A DNA stretch of 64,000 bases from Ficedula albicollis (Eukaryota; Chordata; Aves; Passeriformes; Muscicapidae). Position 1 is the stretch's first letter. The number at the start of each line of letters is the position of its first letter. A program made the position numbers and the translations under genes. The notes under the pieces are model-generated. The model was not told the origin of the DNA and did not search any database. It saw only the letters and a program-made list of their open reading frames with translations. The stretch spans positions 7,749,092-7,813,091 of the forward strand of contig NC_021676.1 of assembly GCF_000247815.1 (NCBI RefSeq). The letters are read 5' to 3'. This document shows, one piece after another, positions 52,216 to 64,000 of this stretch.

Positions 52216-55200
52216 AGGTCAGTGTCTGACCTTGTTTGGAAGGTGGCAGCCTGTGCTCTGGGAAGTTTTCCTCTTGCAGCAGTGGAATGTGAATGTCTAA
52301 AACAAGCTGCTTTGTGTATTAGTCTGGCTGCACTGTGGAGAGAAAGACCCACCCCCTAGTCCAGCATAACTGCTGCAGGGGTGCTGCTGGCCCCCACCCC
52401 TTGCTGGGGTAAGTGCACAGAGCACCATTAACGAGTGAGGCAAATTCTGCTTAATTGTGGGAATGGGAACCAGGAGCAGTTTAGCTAGTACTCCAGAATG
52501 GGTGTGGTATCACAATGCATTGCCGAGGTGACTGGTGAGTGGTCTCCAAGTTTTATCTTGCCTCTGACCATACTCTGCATTACCACAGCACTAACTTTCA
52601 GCTGTTCTCCTACACTGGTGTCAGAAAAAGACCCAAAACAACCACTACAGATAGGAGTATTGGAATCCAGTTGAGTTGCATGACTGATGTCCACATCTCT
52701 GCCCAGTGGTACCCACACTAGGTGATGGGGATTTAAGCCAATAGCCTGAAACATGGTGCTTTAGCTCTGTCTCATTACTTCTTCTTTGCCTTATGAACTC
52801 TGGGTACTGTGATCAGCTCTGGGTGCATAGTGAGAGGAGACAGCTCTTAAACAGAGGGGCATTTGGGAAAGTGTGGAGTATCTGGGGGTTCAGAGTTGGC
52901 CAGGGCAGCACCAACACAGTGGAGTTGCAGCCCACGTGCCTGAGAGCGCAGCCATCATGACGGTGCTTCCCTAAGTCCCTGTTATCCTCAGGGGCACGGC
53001 TGGTGCTGGGAACAGTCACACGGAGATTAGGTCCTTAAAGAGCCCTGCTTCAGCTGAGCAGAGTTTGAATACAGAACCTCAGCATGTAATCCCAACGGCA
53101 TTGGCAGATCCCTCTGATGTACGTTTCTTCCTCTTGCTCTCCATTCCTAAAGGATCAGAGCATGGGTAAGGCTTGCGGCCATTATGTGCTCTTGATCCCA
53201 AATGGTTGGTTTGTGCAGTGCTGTGCTGCGTGCAGTGCTTGGGCTCTGCTCCCAGAGTCCCTTCCACGTGATGCTGCAGATAGCAAACCCAGGATGAGTT
53301 TGCCAGGAGAGAGCTGGAGCTTCATGGGGTTGGACATTTCAGCCCATGCAGTAGCACTTTACTGCTCAGGGTCATGGGGAGTTGAAAACCAGGCATAAAG
53401 ATGAGCCTTTAAGGAGGGCTTGGAAGGTCATCCAGGCATGGCAGAGATGATGTGATGTTTTAGATCAGCTGTAGGAAGGACAGCTCTTTCTTCCCTGTGA
53501 GGGAATCTTGTTTCATAAACCAGCAGACTTTCAAGACAGGGAGTTGTCTTCGGAGGGAACGTTGCTCCTTCCCAAACGTTGTAGGAGAAGGTGTTAAAGA
53601 TGCTCCTGCTTATGCAGAAACCCTCCCAAATCTTGCTCTGATGGTGCAAGACTTGCAGCCTTATTCTAATGCCCTGTTTCTTCTTTCTGCTCCGTTTCCT
53701 CCTCCGCTCTGTGCCTATTTGTCCCTAAGCCCTAGTGCAGCTGCCCTCTCCTCTGTGTCTCTGTTGTAGTGTCTGCAGGGACTGTACAAGGCAGCTTGAG
53801 AATCTCTTGCTCTCCTCTCCTGTTGCTTCAGCAGCCATTTTTATTTCTCAGTGCATCTGGTGCCCTTGCAGATGAAGATATAATCATGATTACCTCCCTG
53901 CAGACTTTGACTCCCTGCTGTGTCAATCCTGTTGCGTGCAAAACCTCGGTGATGTGCTGCAGGGTGGGAGCTGGAGCAAGGAAGGCAGGCTGAGTGACTC
54001 TGGTTGTCAAAGCTGGAAAGCCATCAGGGTTGATAAAAGCAAGACAGGGGTGTCTAAAACCTTCTCTGAGCTGCGAGGGATGAGCTCAAGGGAAGGAGGT
54101 GGGGGTGACCCTGGGGAGGAGCAGTGCAGCTCCCCAAGCCACTTTCCTATAGGACTGGGGAGCTGAGGGATGTGGCAGAGACCCCAGGTACCCATCTGGC
54201 CAGCTCTGTCAGCATCTGCTGGCTGGCATGTCACAGCAGGGCGCGGATTACCCGCACAGCCCACGTCACTCCTGTCACCAGAGCCCACTCAAACTGCTCT
54301 GCACCATCCTTGGGAGAGTTGGGGGCGGGGAGCGGGAAATCCCTTGGGGGCTGGGAGACAAATGGGCAGGATCGCTCTTAGCCGGCGCTGCAGAGGTGGG
54401 ACATGGGCAGGCTGCTGGGAGGAAGGAGCTGTGGAGGCATCAAGGGCATCAGGACTGCAGCAGCCCAGCACGGAGCAGCTGGAATGCAGTCTGGGTGTTG
54501 CTGAGGCTTCCCCTGGCTGCCTGGGGTTTTTCCACCGAGTCTGGTGTATTTAGACTGAAAACTCTTCAGGCTGGGACTGTCTCATTTTGTGTTTTGGTAG
54601 TAATTGGAGCAGGACCCTGAGCTGTAGCATTGATGAGTATTTGTATTCCCACAGCCAGAAATCCCCTGCTGCGGCCTTGTGCGATAAAGCACAGATTGAA
54701 TTAAGAGGATTTTCATTGTTGTTTTGTGTTTCTCTGCATGGGTTTTTGAAGAGTCCACAGTAATACAAAATCTTTAGAAGTCTTGGAATATAATTCACAT
54801 TAGGTAGGACAAAAACACTACTCAAAACCGTTTTTTTCCCTCTGTTTTGATTGTGCTAATTCTTGGAGAATCATTTTAAGCATCCTTTCAGGGCTTAGCC
54901 CAATCAGGGGAAAAGTGTTAGCACTTTTCTTACTTTGTCCTTCTTGGCCTGTATCAGAGGCACTTGAAGAAAAGTTTGTTCAGGGATTTCTGCCTGGGCT
55001 CTATCAGAAGTGCATCTATCTTTGTTTAAACCAGTTTGAGCATTTTTCCGGCAGTGTTGGAGTGTTTGCTTACGTAGGCACTGGTCCTGCTGCATTCCAG
55101 ACTTGCTAATGACCCTGGAGCTTCTTTGCAGCTACTCCTCTCACGTGGCAGAGAGACTGCAGATGTCCTCAAGAAAGGTCACTCTTCCTTGCAGAAAAAA

Positions 55201-58200
55201 ATCCCTTCAATCCCTCCTACCCTCATCTATATGGGCCCATCCCACCTAAAAACAAATGAACATTTGCATTGCAGCTGACTCATCCTGACTGTGCCCAGTG
55301 AGGGCAGTGAAAGGTCTTTTTCTTGCTATCCTTTTAGGAAGGAATTGTGCTGCATCTGAAGGTACCTCTTGTCAGTAGCAAAAGCAAAATACATGAGATA
55401 GGTGTCTGCTGCCTAAGGAAGTCATGTTTTTGAAGATTGCTTTCTAATAGAAAACAGCCTTCAAAAGGTAACCCTTGCATTCCTCCTCATCTGCAAAAGG
55501 TTGAACATCTCATGCAGTCTGTACTGCACTTGGTGAACGGGACAAGGATAAGCAGTTCAGGGCAGGAGTTTGGAAAGCAGAGCAGCAATACAGGAAAGAC
55601 AGAAAAACCCCATGGTAATTTGATCAGTTTGCTTTTGTGCCTCAAGTCTGAATAAGCAGGCGCATCCACATGGATATGCTTTAGTTGCTTCTGCCTCCCC
55701 CATCTTTTCTCTTGTGCTCTCAGACCTAAGTAAGTGAATCTGGTGGTTATTAAAAACCTGAACTGCAAAGCACCAAGCAAATGAAAGGGAAGCCCTGATC
55801 AGTTCCATTCTTGTTGGTCAGCTGGGGCAGATGGATGGACAGACACACATGTATGCACACGCAGGACACATTCCTTTCTTAGCTGTTCTGGCTCTTACAC
55901 CAGTACTGCTGGAAGGAGAATTTAGGTCAGACCAAAAGTTGCATCCCACAGGAGTAAATGGATACACCCACCTAACAAGGCATACAACCTTTTCAGTGTC
56001 CTGTCCTACAGCTCTTGTTACACAGAAGGGAACAGATCTCAGCTGCTACATGGAATGTAGCCACCCCTCAGCAGCTGAAATCATGGTTTCTGCAAAATGC
56101 ATTATCAGTTAATGCCCATTTTTTGGCATCCCAGGGAGAAAGCAGACCACTCTTGACAGATTTTGGAGTCTTTGAGCTGTATGTCAGTGTAGAGAGCTAC
56201 AGACCCCGAATTTTGGCTATGTAGGTCAGCATGGAATGCAGGGTGAGCAGAAAGCCTCCTTGAGCAGATTGGTTTGCAGCATCTGTGTTGACTTATTGTT
56301 CCTGGGAAGGTTTTCTTACTTTGTAGCGGAGTGTGCTCAGTTAGTAGGGACAAGATCATGTATCTGCTTTGGCTGAGTGGGGTTGTCAGTGTAAATCTGC
56401 ACAGACCCTCAGGAGAATGCATAACAGACAGGGAGCAGGGATCTGTGAGCAGTGTTGTAATTAGAACAGGTAGAAGTTTTGCTCTGGCCAAAGTTGTTGT
56501 AATAACCCTGTTAACAGGTTTTCAGATGTTTGTACAGAATTGGGCATCGTGTTCATTAAAGCTGGCTGCCTGTGTGGCACTTGTGACTAGTGCATGGGAA
56601 CTGCACCTAAATATGTCTCACTAATTGCAGTCTTATCCCAGACTTGTCATTGCCAAACTCTCCTTTTCCCATAGAGATGTCAGTGTAGTATCTCTGGCAT
56701 TGTGAGCCCATCATGTTTGCCTCTGTGGAAAAAAGTCAGTGCTGTTGCCACCACAGCCTGCTATGCTTCTCCATGGGCTCAGCTCCTAACAAACACTGAC
56801 ACTGCCTTAACCTCCCTTTCACTTGAGATGGTAGCAAACATTGGTCACATATCTGCTTTCTGCTGCCAGGTGCTTTTTAAAGAGCACTTCTGAAGGTGTT
56901 TTTTAAGCGAAGAGTCTCCTCTGTGACTTAAATGTGCATATGTTACTGGCTGTAATAAACAACTCACTAAATAGATCAGTCTGCAAAAGCTGACCGAGGT
57001 GGAATATTTGCCTAGGGCAAGGCAGGCTTTCTTTTTATTTTTGCTTGTTTTTTTCCTTTTTTTTCCTCTTTCTTCCTTTCTCTTCAAGCCTTGCTGCCTC
57101 CTAGATGGAGGGCTGTGATTCAATGTCACTTGGCCTGAATGTCCCCTTTGGGAGCCAAGGCCTGTGTGAGATGTGTGGTCCTTGCCTGCTGTGCCTAGCA
57201 GGCTGCAGGAGCCCTCTTGAAGGTACTTTTTGTATCTGCACCTTTAATCCTTTGGCCAACAGCGAGTTCATTATATTGTGGGCATGGAATCTGAGGCCTG
57301 GCATGGACCAGAAAGCTTTGGGGTCCTTGCTCAGAGGTGTGTGGAGTTGGTGGCACACAGTCAGCCTTTTCTAGTAGCTTCTCTGCAAAGGCAGAGCAGA
57401 GGGGGAACACGCTGCTGTGCACAAATATGCCTGGCACGTGTAGCTGAAACAGGAGCACAAGGACAAAGCTTGGTCTATGGTGAACTGAAATGTAGCCTGA
57501 GAAAGCAGCTGGGGACATCAGTGGGCCATCAGGGTGAGGAGCAGGCAAGCTGGCTTTGCTCTCTGCCATGGGGCAAATCCTAGCCAAGAGCAGGAAGGTG
57601 TCCTGTGCCTTGGAACATCAGAGCCCTGGCTCTGACAGATGTCAGGGAGCAAATCCTGTGGTGGCAACTGAGGCCATCACCCTCCTGTACTGCTGCCTCT
57701 GCTGTTGCCCTGCGGTCACCTCCTTTGTTGGCTTAAGCTATTGCTATTGTCTGTCATGTTCTGACATATCTTGGTGTTTCCACCTGGAATGTGGAAAGCC
57801 AGAGTGGCAGAGCCCAGCCACATCATTCCCTGCTCAGGGAATGGTTGTATTCTGACAAGTGCTTAGAAAAACCCAACCAAACCTAGCCACCTCCGTATCT
57901 TTTTATTTGCAATTTCATTTTGCTTTCTGAAACACGGTGAGAATGAGATTTCCTGAGCGTGACTTTGCCCTCTGCAGGACAGGAGGGAGGGTTTGGGTCA
58001 GACATTTAGTTATCAATCTCTGCTCATCCCTATTTGCCTTTTCCCTTGTGTAAACTTGAGGTGTGAGGCTGCCAGTGGTGGTCACACGTCAGATATTTGT
58101 ATTCATGAACACAGTATTTTAACATTTATTCTCCTGGGCTTTAATGTATTTTGCTTGGTTCTGTCTACGTGTGGTTTGCCTGCTGCAATTGTAATATTCA

Positions 58201-61200
58201 ACAGACGCTGTAGGTAGAGGAAGGTCAGAAGCATCAACTTTCCATATGACCTTGACAGATTCAGCTGGTGAAAGTTATAGAATTGGATTATGGGATTTAC
58301 AATGAAAAGATGGTTTAAGGGACAAGAGAAACTGCACTTGCTGTTTTCAAATGCTGGCCTGGTGTAATAGCAATCAGGAAGGACACAGTTGAGGGAGATG
58401 GAAGCTAGAAGATATACGTGAAGTTTAATTTTGTTTGTTTTTCTTTGGGGTTTTGTGGGTTTTTTTTATACAGTACTTGTGCAGTATTGTTCCAGAGAGC
58501 TGGCATGGGCTTTTTTTGTAATTTATTATAGAAGAAAAATCAATGACTTGCCAGTGTTTCTATCTCCCAGGTAGAATTGATTTTTTAACTTAGATATAGT
58601 CCCACACTGAAACCCACAGGAATATTAACATTGCTGGATGTCACCCACTCCACATCCTACTCTGCATGCAGTTGTCCCAGGGCTAAACATGCTCCTAAAT
58701 GTGCTCTCTTTACTGGACCCTAAATGCTTTCTTTTGTAATTGTTATCGATCATTTCCTTCAGCAAGTCTTTGGCCAGGCAGGTCTCTAAAGTCTTATTTG
58801 TATTGGAGAGAGCCTGTTTTTGATACTGTATTAAAGAAGCCTATTTTGTTGTGCTTTTAACATTCCTGAACCTAGGAGACTAGTAGAATAATACTTGGAA
58901 GACATTAAAAATGCTCAGTTCAGAACTCTAAATGATGATAATTCTATTCTGTTTAAACCTCATTTCAAATATATGGTGGTAACAGACTGATATGGTTCAC
59001 AAATGTAGCATAATCAAAATGTATTGGTGAATACAAAAGGAAAGAGCTTGATGAAGTCTTTATTCCTGTCTTTTGTGGCATGAGATTGCTGTTATTGGAA
59101 GTACTAATCTCTCAGATAAACATGTTTTTCAGCTCTGTGGCTCTACGGCTCAAAAAACATACTTTGACAGTGCCATACTCTTTTAATATATATTTCTTGG
59201 GCTTGGTAAATACTGTCCATTGCTTGGAGCAAGCTAAATGTTCCACAAACCAAAAACATTAAAATCAATACACTTTTTTCATTGAGCATAACACAGCGTG
59301 CCATTGGCCTCAAAGAAGAGAGCTTGGCAGGGGAACAGAGCTGGAAAGAGTTGTCAAGATGTAAAAATATAATGAAGGAGCTACAGGGCTTTTCCCCAAC
59401 AAAATAACTGCTCTGAGTTTTTAAGAACCTTCAAGTATAACAAACAGCTTGGAATGAAAATCCTGCGTGAAAGCAGGAGGACAGCTATGACCTCTTTGTG
59501 CTGTCCTGGGGAAACTCAGTGGAACATTGCTGTATTCAGCAATGTGCAAAACTTCACTCACAGCAGCTCTCAGCTCCCTAATTGCCAGGTGAATAAGGAT
59601 TTGGGAATTTAGGCTAGTGCCTGTGGCTGCTTAGAGTCTACTGGAATGCAGTAGTTGCATGTCCCCCCTGTTCCTAATTAAAATATATTTTAAAATGTCA
59701 GGGTGATAGTACTTGAGCTCTGTGGTAACAAGCCATCCTTTCTTTCTGGAGCTGGCTTTGCCTGCCGAGGTCAGTGGTTTGGGGTGATTGGCAATGGCTG
59801 TGAGTGGCTGTCACCAGTTAAGGTGCTACCAAAGAGGAGATGAGGACATAAAAATGCTGCTTTCTGCATTGCTTTTGTCTCCTGCTCTGGTTTGAGCTAT
59901 GTAACAAAAACAAGCTTGACAAGCATTTTGAGGCTGCAGATTTTAAGCGAGTCCTAGATAAGCACCAGCAGAGCACATCTGATCTTGCAAACCCCCCTAT
60001 CCAAGTGCTTTGCACCTTTATACAGACTATTTGAAAGGACTGGCATGTGCAGAAGGGCTTGGCCATGCTGTGCATCTGTTTGTTCCCAGCATTTGCACCT
60101 GATCACTCTCACCCTGGTGCGAGAGAAGCACTGTGATGTGCTCACTGTAAATTTTTAATACACTGGTGAAATTGTTCAGCTGATAAACTGTTTGTGCCAT
60201 GTGGTGGGAAGCTTGTCCCTGGCTGGGGCAAAGTGCTGCTGTCCCTTATGTGCCTTTTGGTGGTGACCTGTCCAACTCTGCAATAAGTAGATGACCAAAG
60301 CTCTGTCAGCTTAGCCATGTGCCACAGGGGTTGGTCATTGTGAGTTGGTGGCAGGGGGCAGCTTTGCAGTCCTGTGATGGGAGAGAGCCTTCAAGCACAG
60401 CACATCCCTCTGAGCCAGTGGCACACAGCACAGCCCCTACAGCTTGCTTTGTGGTAGAGGTTGGCCTTCACAGACAAAGGCTGGAATGACAAAGAGATGG
60501 AAGTGTCATGGGTCTTTAGCAGTGTTTGTTCAGTAATCTCCTCAGCTGGCTGGTGGCAGCTTTTTTTCTGGACTTGAATACCTTTTGCAAAAATGATGCT
60601 GTTTTTTTTTTTACTTTTTGTGTCTTTCTTTCCATCTTCTCTGCAAAGCAAAAATTCCCAGCCTTACAGTCACAGGGAGAGGTCAAAGAGCAGCATCAGT
60701 CTTAGAGCCTGAGATTGCTGTGTTTGCTTTCCATTCATTGTGCATTTTTCTAACTCCCTGTACATAGAGCTGGACCCTACCTGGCTGAAGTGGTTGTGTT
60801 TCACTGACCTGTTCTTTTAAAATTGCAGAGGGATATAACATTTTGGGGTTTTAAAGCTCAAACATTGGTTGGCTTCCTAAGGCCCTGCCCCTCAGCTGTA
60901 GGGAGAGAAAAACTGGGTAGACTGGGACTGTGCAAAGTGTACCAGCCTCCCTTCAGTGTGGTGAACAGAGTATCTGCTTGCTGTGCTCTGAGGGTTTCCA
61001 GGCTGCCTTGCACTTGCATGTGCCACTGAGCTTTGCTTTGAGCTCTCAGTTCAAAAGGACCCAAAACTCTTGTCATAGCTGCCAAATGTCACCTGCTTTC
61101 ATTTGGAATCATGCAAAACATCAAGGTTCACTCATTTCAGTCAAAATCAAGTCTAGGCTTGCTCAGAAAGGGCTTGACCTAACATTCATTGAAGCCATGA

Positions 61201-62354
61201 AATTCAGTTGCTGTTTTAGTGACAAGCTGGGGCTGCCTTGAGAGTGCTGGGAGCATTGGTAGCCCTGGGAGCTTGTGATAGCTATTCTGGTTTTTCCACT
61301 GAAGCTGTGTGGATAGGCAGGTCTGACTCTTGTCTTCTGTACCCTGACAAAAGACATGTCCCTGTTCACCTCAGCAGCCCTGGGTCAGAGCTGACATGCT
61401 GCTGCTGCAGCTCAGAGCATGGTTCAGAACAGCATAAAATCTGCAAACAATTCTCGAGTGACTGCAGGGGAGCTGAGTTGGGCCAAAATAACACCTGGAG
61501 TGTTTTTAGCAGTTTTCTTCTCATCTGTCTTTGCAGGCTCAGGGAGGTGGCTCTTTATACTCAGAAGTGGGAATTTCAAAGTTAGGCAAAACTCACCCCA
61601 GAGATATTGTAAAACTGTGATTTGTGCTTTTTGTGGGCTGTTTGAATTCTATTTCCAGCAAATTCTGTATTCATGAACTCTACTCTTTCCTGGCTAGAAT
61701 GTGCATTTCGCAGGGTCTGTATCATCCATAGCTGGAAATGGCCAGATTAACCTTAACTCTAGCATTTTTATTCACACACATTGAAATTGAAACTTCTGTA
61801 TGGTAGGAAGTCTGTGTTGCTTCCCTTGCCTTCGAGGCTGATTGCCATCTGGTAATGCTAACTAGAAGATACATTTTGCTTTTTCTTTCCAGCTATGATC
61901 TATTCACAGCAGGATCCTTGCCATAACAGCAGTCTCTGGGCTCTCTGTAAATGGGTGTTACACCTGCATTTGAAAAATGTCAGCAGCCAGCTGTGCTGCG
62001 TTTTTTTTATTGCTGTTACAAGTAACTTTAGACCACCAGCTTCTTTGTACCCAACATTGTATAAGCAGGCTGCTGGCATAGGAGGGGTGCAGAGTGCAGA
62101 CGCTCCAGAATTCCAACATCTGTCCCAAAATGAGCAGAAAAAACAGTAGAACTGGAAAGCCTTTGAGATGAATTATTTCAGAGAGGGAGAATGAAGTGCT
62201 GGCGTTAGGCTTGGGAGTCTTTGACGCAGCACAAATCCACTTCCAAACAAGACAGAGAACAAAGCATAGGATAAACTTTTATGTGACTATCCACAACAGC
62301 TTGGAAAACTGAGTTCACTGGTAGTCAGGACGGATGTGCTTGGCAGGACTGTTC

Positions 62355-62985
62355 AGTTTTGTTTTGTTCTGATGGCTTGAATGATGGAATAGAGAGAGTA
62401 TGCTTGTTAAATTGGTAGGGTGCTTTGAGCTGGGAGGAACTACAGACACTCTTTAGAGAACCAGATGTGGAGTTGCAGATAGTCTTGACAGGTTGGAAAA
62501 GTAATCCATAAAAAGGCAAGTGAGTTCAATAAAAGCTGTATGAAATAGAGCATTGGAATGAATCAGCTGCCTCATACAGGGTGCAGCATAGCTGGGTCTG
62601 GAGCAGCTCTGTTAGAGGCTTGTTGAGAGTGAATCAAAGAACATTACATTGTTAGGAAGAAAATGCCATGCAGGGATGTAAAAGCAGCAGTGTCATCTGC
62701 AGGACTTGTGAAAAGATCTGTGTACCTGCACAGCACTGGTCAGGGCTTAGGTGGAGCACAGTGCCCTGTGCAGGTACCCATAGCAGCAGGGACTGGGAGA
62801 GTGGCCTAAGGAAAAGCTTGGAGACTGTTCTGGGAGAGTTGGAAGAGGATGGTTTGCATAGTCTGGAGCTGAGAGTTTTAAGGAAGGGGGTAGATATGAC
62901 AACAGCCTTTAAGTATAGGCCCTTCCTCAAGGAGGAAGGGAATAATTCCTGTTCTGGCCTAAACCAGAAGTTTTAGGTTTCTTTT
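62355..62985 (+). mobile_element. Diverged CR1-like LINE fragment
   Basis: Several blocks in the right order resemble the 3' part of the CR1 reverse-transcriptase region. These are GAATGATGGAATAGAG; a GAGCTGGGAGGAACTACAGAC block; CTTGACAGGTTGGAAAAG then GAGTTCAATAAAAG; CAGCACTGGTCAGGGC with GGTGGAGCACAGTGCCCTG; and a late ACAACAGCCTTTAAGTATAGG. Identity is modest and frames are broken, so it is an old, dead copy. The boundaries are approximate. Confidence 0.7.
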
Positions 62986-63666
62986 GCAAGTAGAGCTAAA
63001 CTGCAGTTGAAAATCAACTGTGAGACTGAGATTGATGTGTTGTTGTCCTGTGTCTGGGAAATACACAAGTAATGGGTACAAAGAAAATAGGTGATCTGTG
63101 TGGGCAATGGGGAGATGTATCACTTCACTGTATTCTTCTAGACCTGCTTTTTGGGATCCTTGTAGGGGTCTAACAGCCTTCCATGAGAACACATTCAATG
63201 ATTGTTTTTTACATAATTTCGCTTTAAAACTTCTCTGTGAAAGTGAGCTGCTCCAGCACTGGTAGAAGGAAAGCATTGCTCTTAAGCAGAAGTTACCTGA
63301 TATATTGGGGCAAGGTCAACATTCAAAGGAGGTTGCAGTTCTCACTGACTCAGTTGGCAGCATAATTTCTGAAATTTCATTAGCCTGTAGAAAGGATTTG
63401 CAGATAAAGGTGTGTTCAGGACTGGCTTTGAACCGCAGCAAGTGACAGCTGGGGCTGCATGAACACCTATCTGCGACGTAACACTCGCTAATGATCAGAC
63501 TGACTTGTCAGCTCCAGCCTCCTTTGTTTCCCAGTTGAAAACATGCTATTTCCATGCTATTTGATGTTTGCCAGTGGAAGGTGTTTGATCCAGCAGTGAG
63601 ATGGACAGCTATCTCCCTTCCTCCAACGCAGATCTTTGCCCGTGTGGAAAGAGGAGTGTGGTGCAG

Positions 63667-63728
63667 CATTGGAGGTGGCTGGACGAGCCATGCAGTGCAT
63701 TGGAGGTGGCAGGATGAGCCACTCAGTG
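63667..63728 (+). repeat. 31-bp tandem duplication
   Basis: Copies at 63,667 and 63,698 share CATTGGAGGTGGC and GAGCCA, with a few differences. They lie in the MBNL3 intron. Confidence 0.85.
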
Positions 63729-64000
63729 CAGCCAGCATTCCACTTGCTCAGCCCTGGAGCAGGTTGCTTAGGGACAAACTGCAGTGAGCACAAAGCACTT
63801 GAGTAGAGGTGGTGTACTGGTGGTTTGCTATCCTGGAAGAGAAACTTTGAAGCATCCTTATAGGATGGGTAAAGGACTTAGAGCTTGGGCACCAGGTACC
63901 AGCTCTGCCTCCCAGGACCTCTCTTTTCCTACAGAGCAGGTAGCAGTAGGAGTAGACCTGAAGCAGCATGTTCTTATTTGTGCTGCATGGACATGGGGAT

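Larger units (their letters stand above)
43192..64000 (+). other. MBNL3: First coding intron of MBNL3, incomplete at the window end
   Basis: It starts with a GTGAGG donor. The next muscleblind exon should complete finger 2, with GRC and KYLHPP-like residues, and I see no such segment on the + strand up to 64,000, so the intron exceeds 20.8 kb. Apart from the repeats and the possible enhancer listed separately, it is ordinary intronic sequence: AT-rich stretches (for example 46,900-47,800 and 58,430-59,280), short T and A runs, and many chance ORFs under 160 codons without recognisable domains. If the intron were retained, the MBNL frame would continue to a stop ending at 43,428. Confidence 0.8.

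Overview
This is vertebrate nuclear DNA, most likely from a bird. The only gene I can name is a muscleblind-like RNA-binding protein, best matched by MBNL3, on the + strand. The case for a vertebrate rests on one short coding exon with canonical splice sites inside tens of kilobases of non-coding sequence, CpG-rich promoter-like islands, and low repeat density. The case for a bird or other sauropsid rests on two CR1-type LINE fragments plus faint MIR-like remnants. There are no operons, bacterial genes, tRNA or rRNA genes, CRISPR arrays or integrated virus genes that I can see.

Layout. Positions 1-6,340 are non-coding with a 78-bp tandem duplication and a possible MIR remnant. A 157-bp open, CpG-containing segment with good splice signals at both ends (6,344-6,500) is an unproven exon. 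It is followed by a G-rich minisatellite (about 6,590-7,720) that runs into a CpG-rich island (about 7,740-10,860). The island is broken up by four enormous G homopolymers (1,007, 69, 369 and 421 bases), T runs, and a 1-base N gap flanked by a duplicated 76-bp block. Positions 10,860-41,100 are plain non-coding sequence with a CR1 3' end, MIR-like remnants, a palindromic ancient repeat and small tandem repeats. A second CpG-rich island (about 41,100-42,310) has a TATA-like box, an inverted CCAAT box and two more G runs (612 and 42). It leads into a long leader rich in upstream ORFs and then the MBNL3 first coding exon (43,018-43,191). The rest of the window (43,192-64,000) reads as the first coding intron, which does not end here. 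It contains an exact 419-bp tandem duplication, a diverged CR1 body and a few enhancer-like stretches.

How the parts relate. The simplest model is that the 41-42 kb island is a proximal promoter for MBNL3 transcribed to the right. The leader has a strong 3' splice site at 42,147/42,148, so at least some transcripts may splice into it from an upstream first exon. The 7.7-10.8 kb island is one candidate for that exon, or it may belong to an unidentified gene. A dense cluster of YGCY motifs (the muscleblind target) directly after that splice site suggests feedback regulation by MBNL proteins. I found no convincing new biological system. The most notable items are the giant G runs, which are probably assembly artefacts over real GC-rich promoters, the possible exon at 6.3 kb, and the regulatory architecture of the MBNL3 leader.
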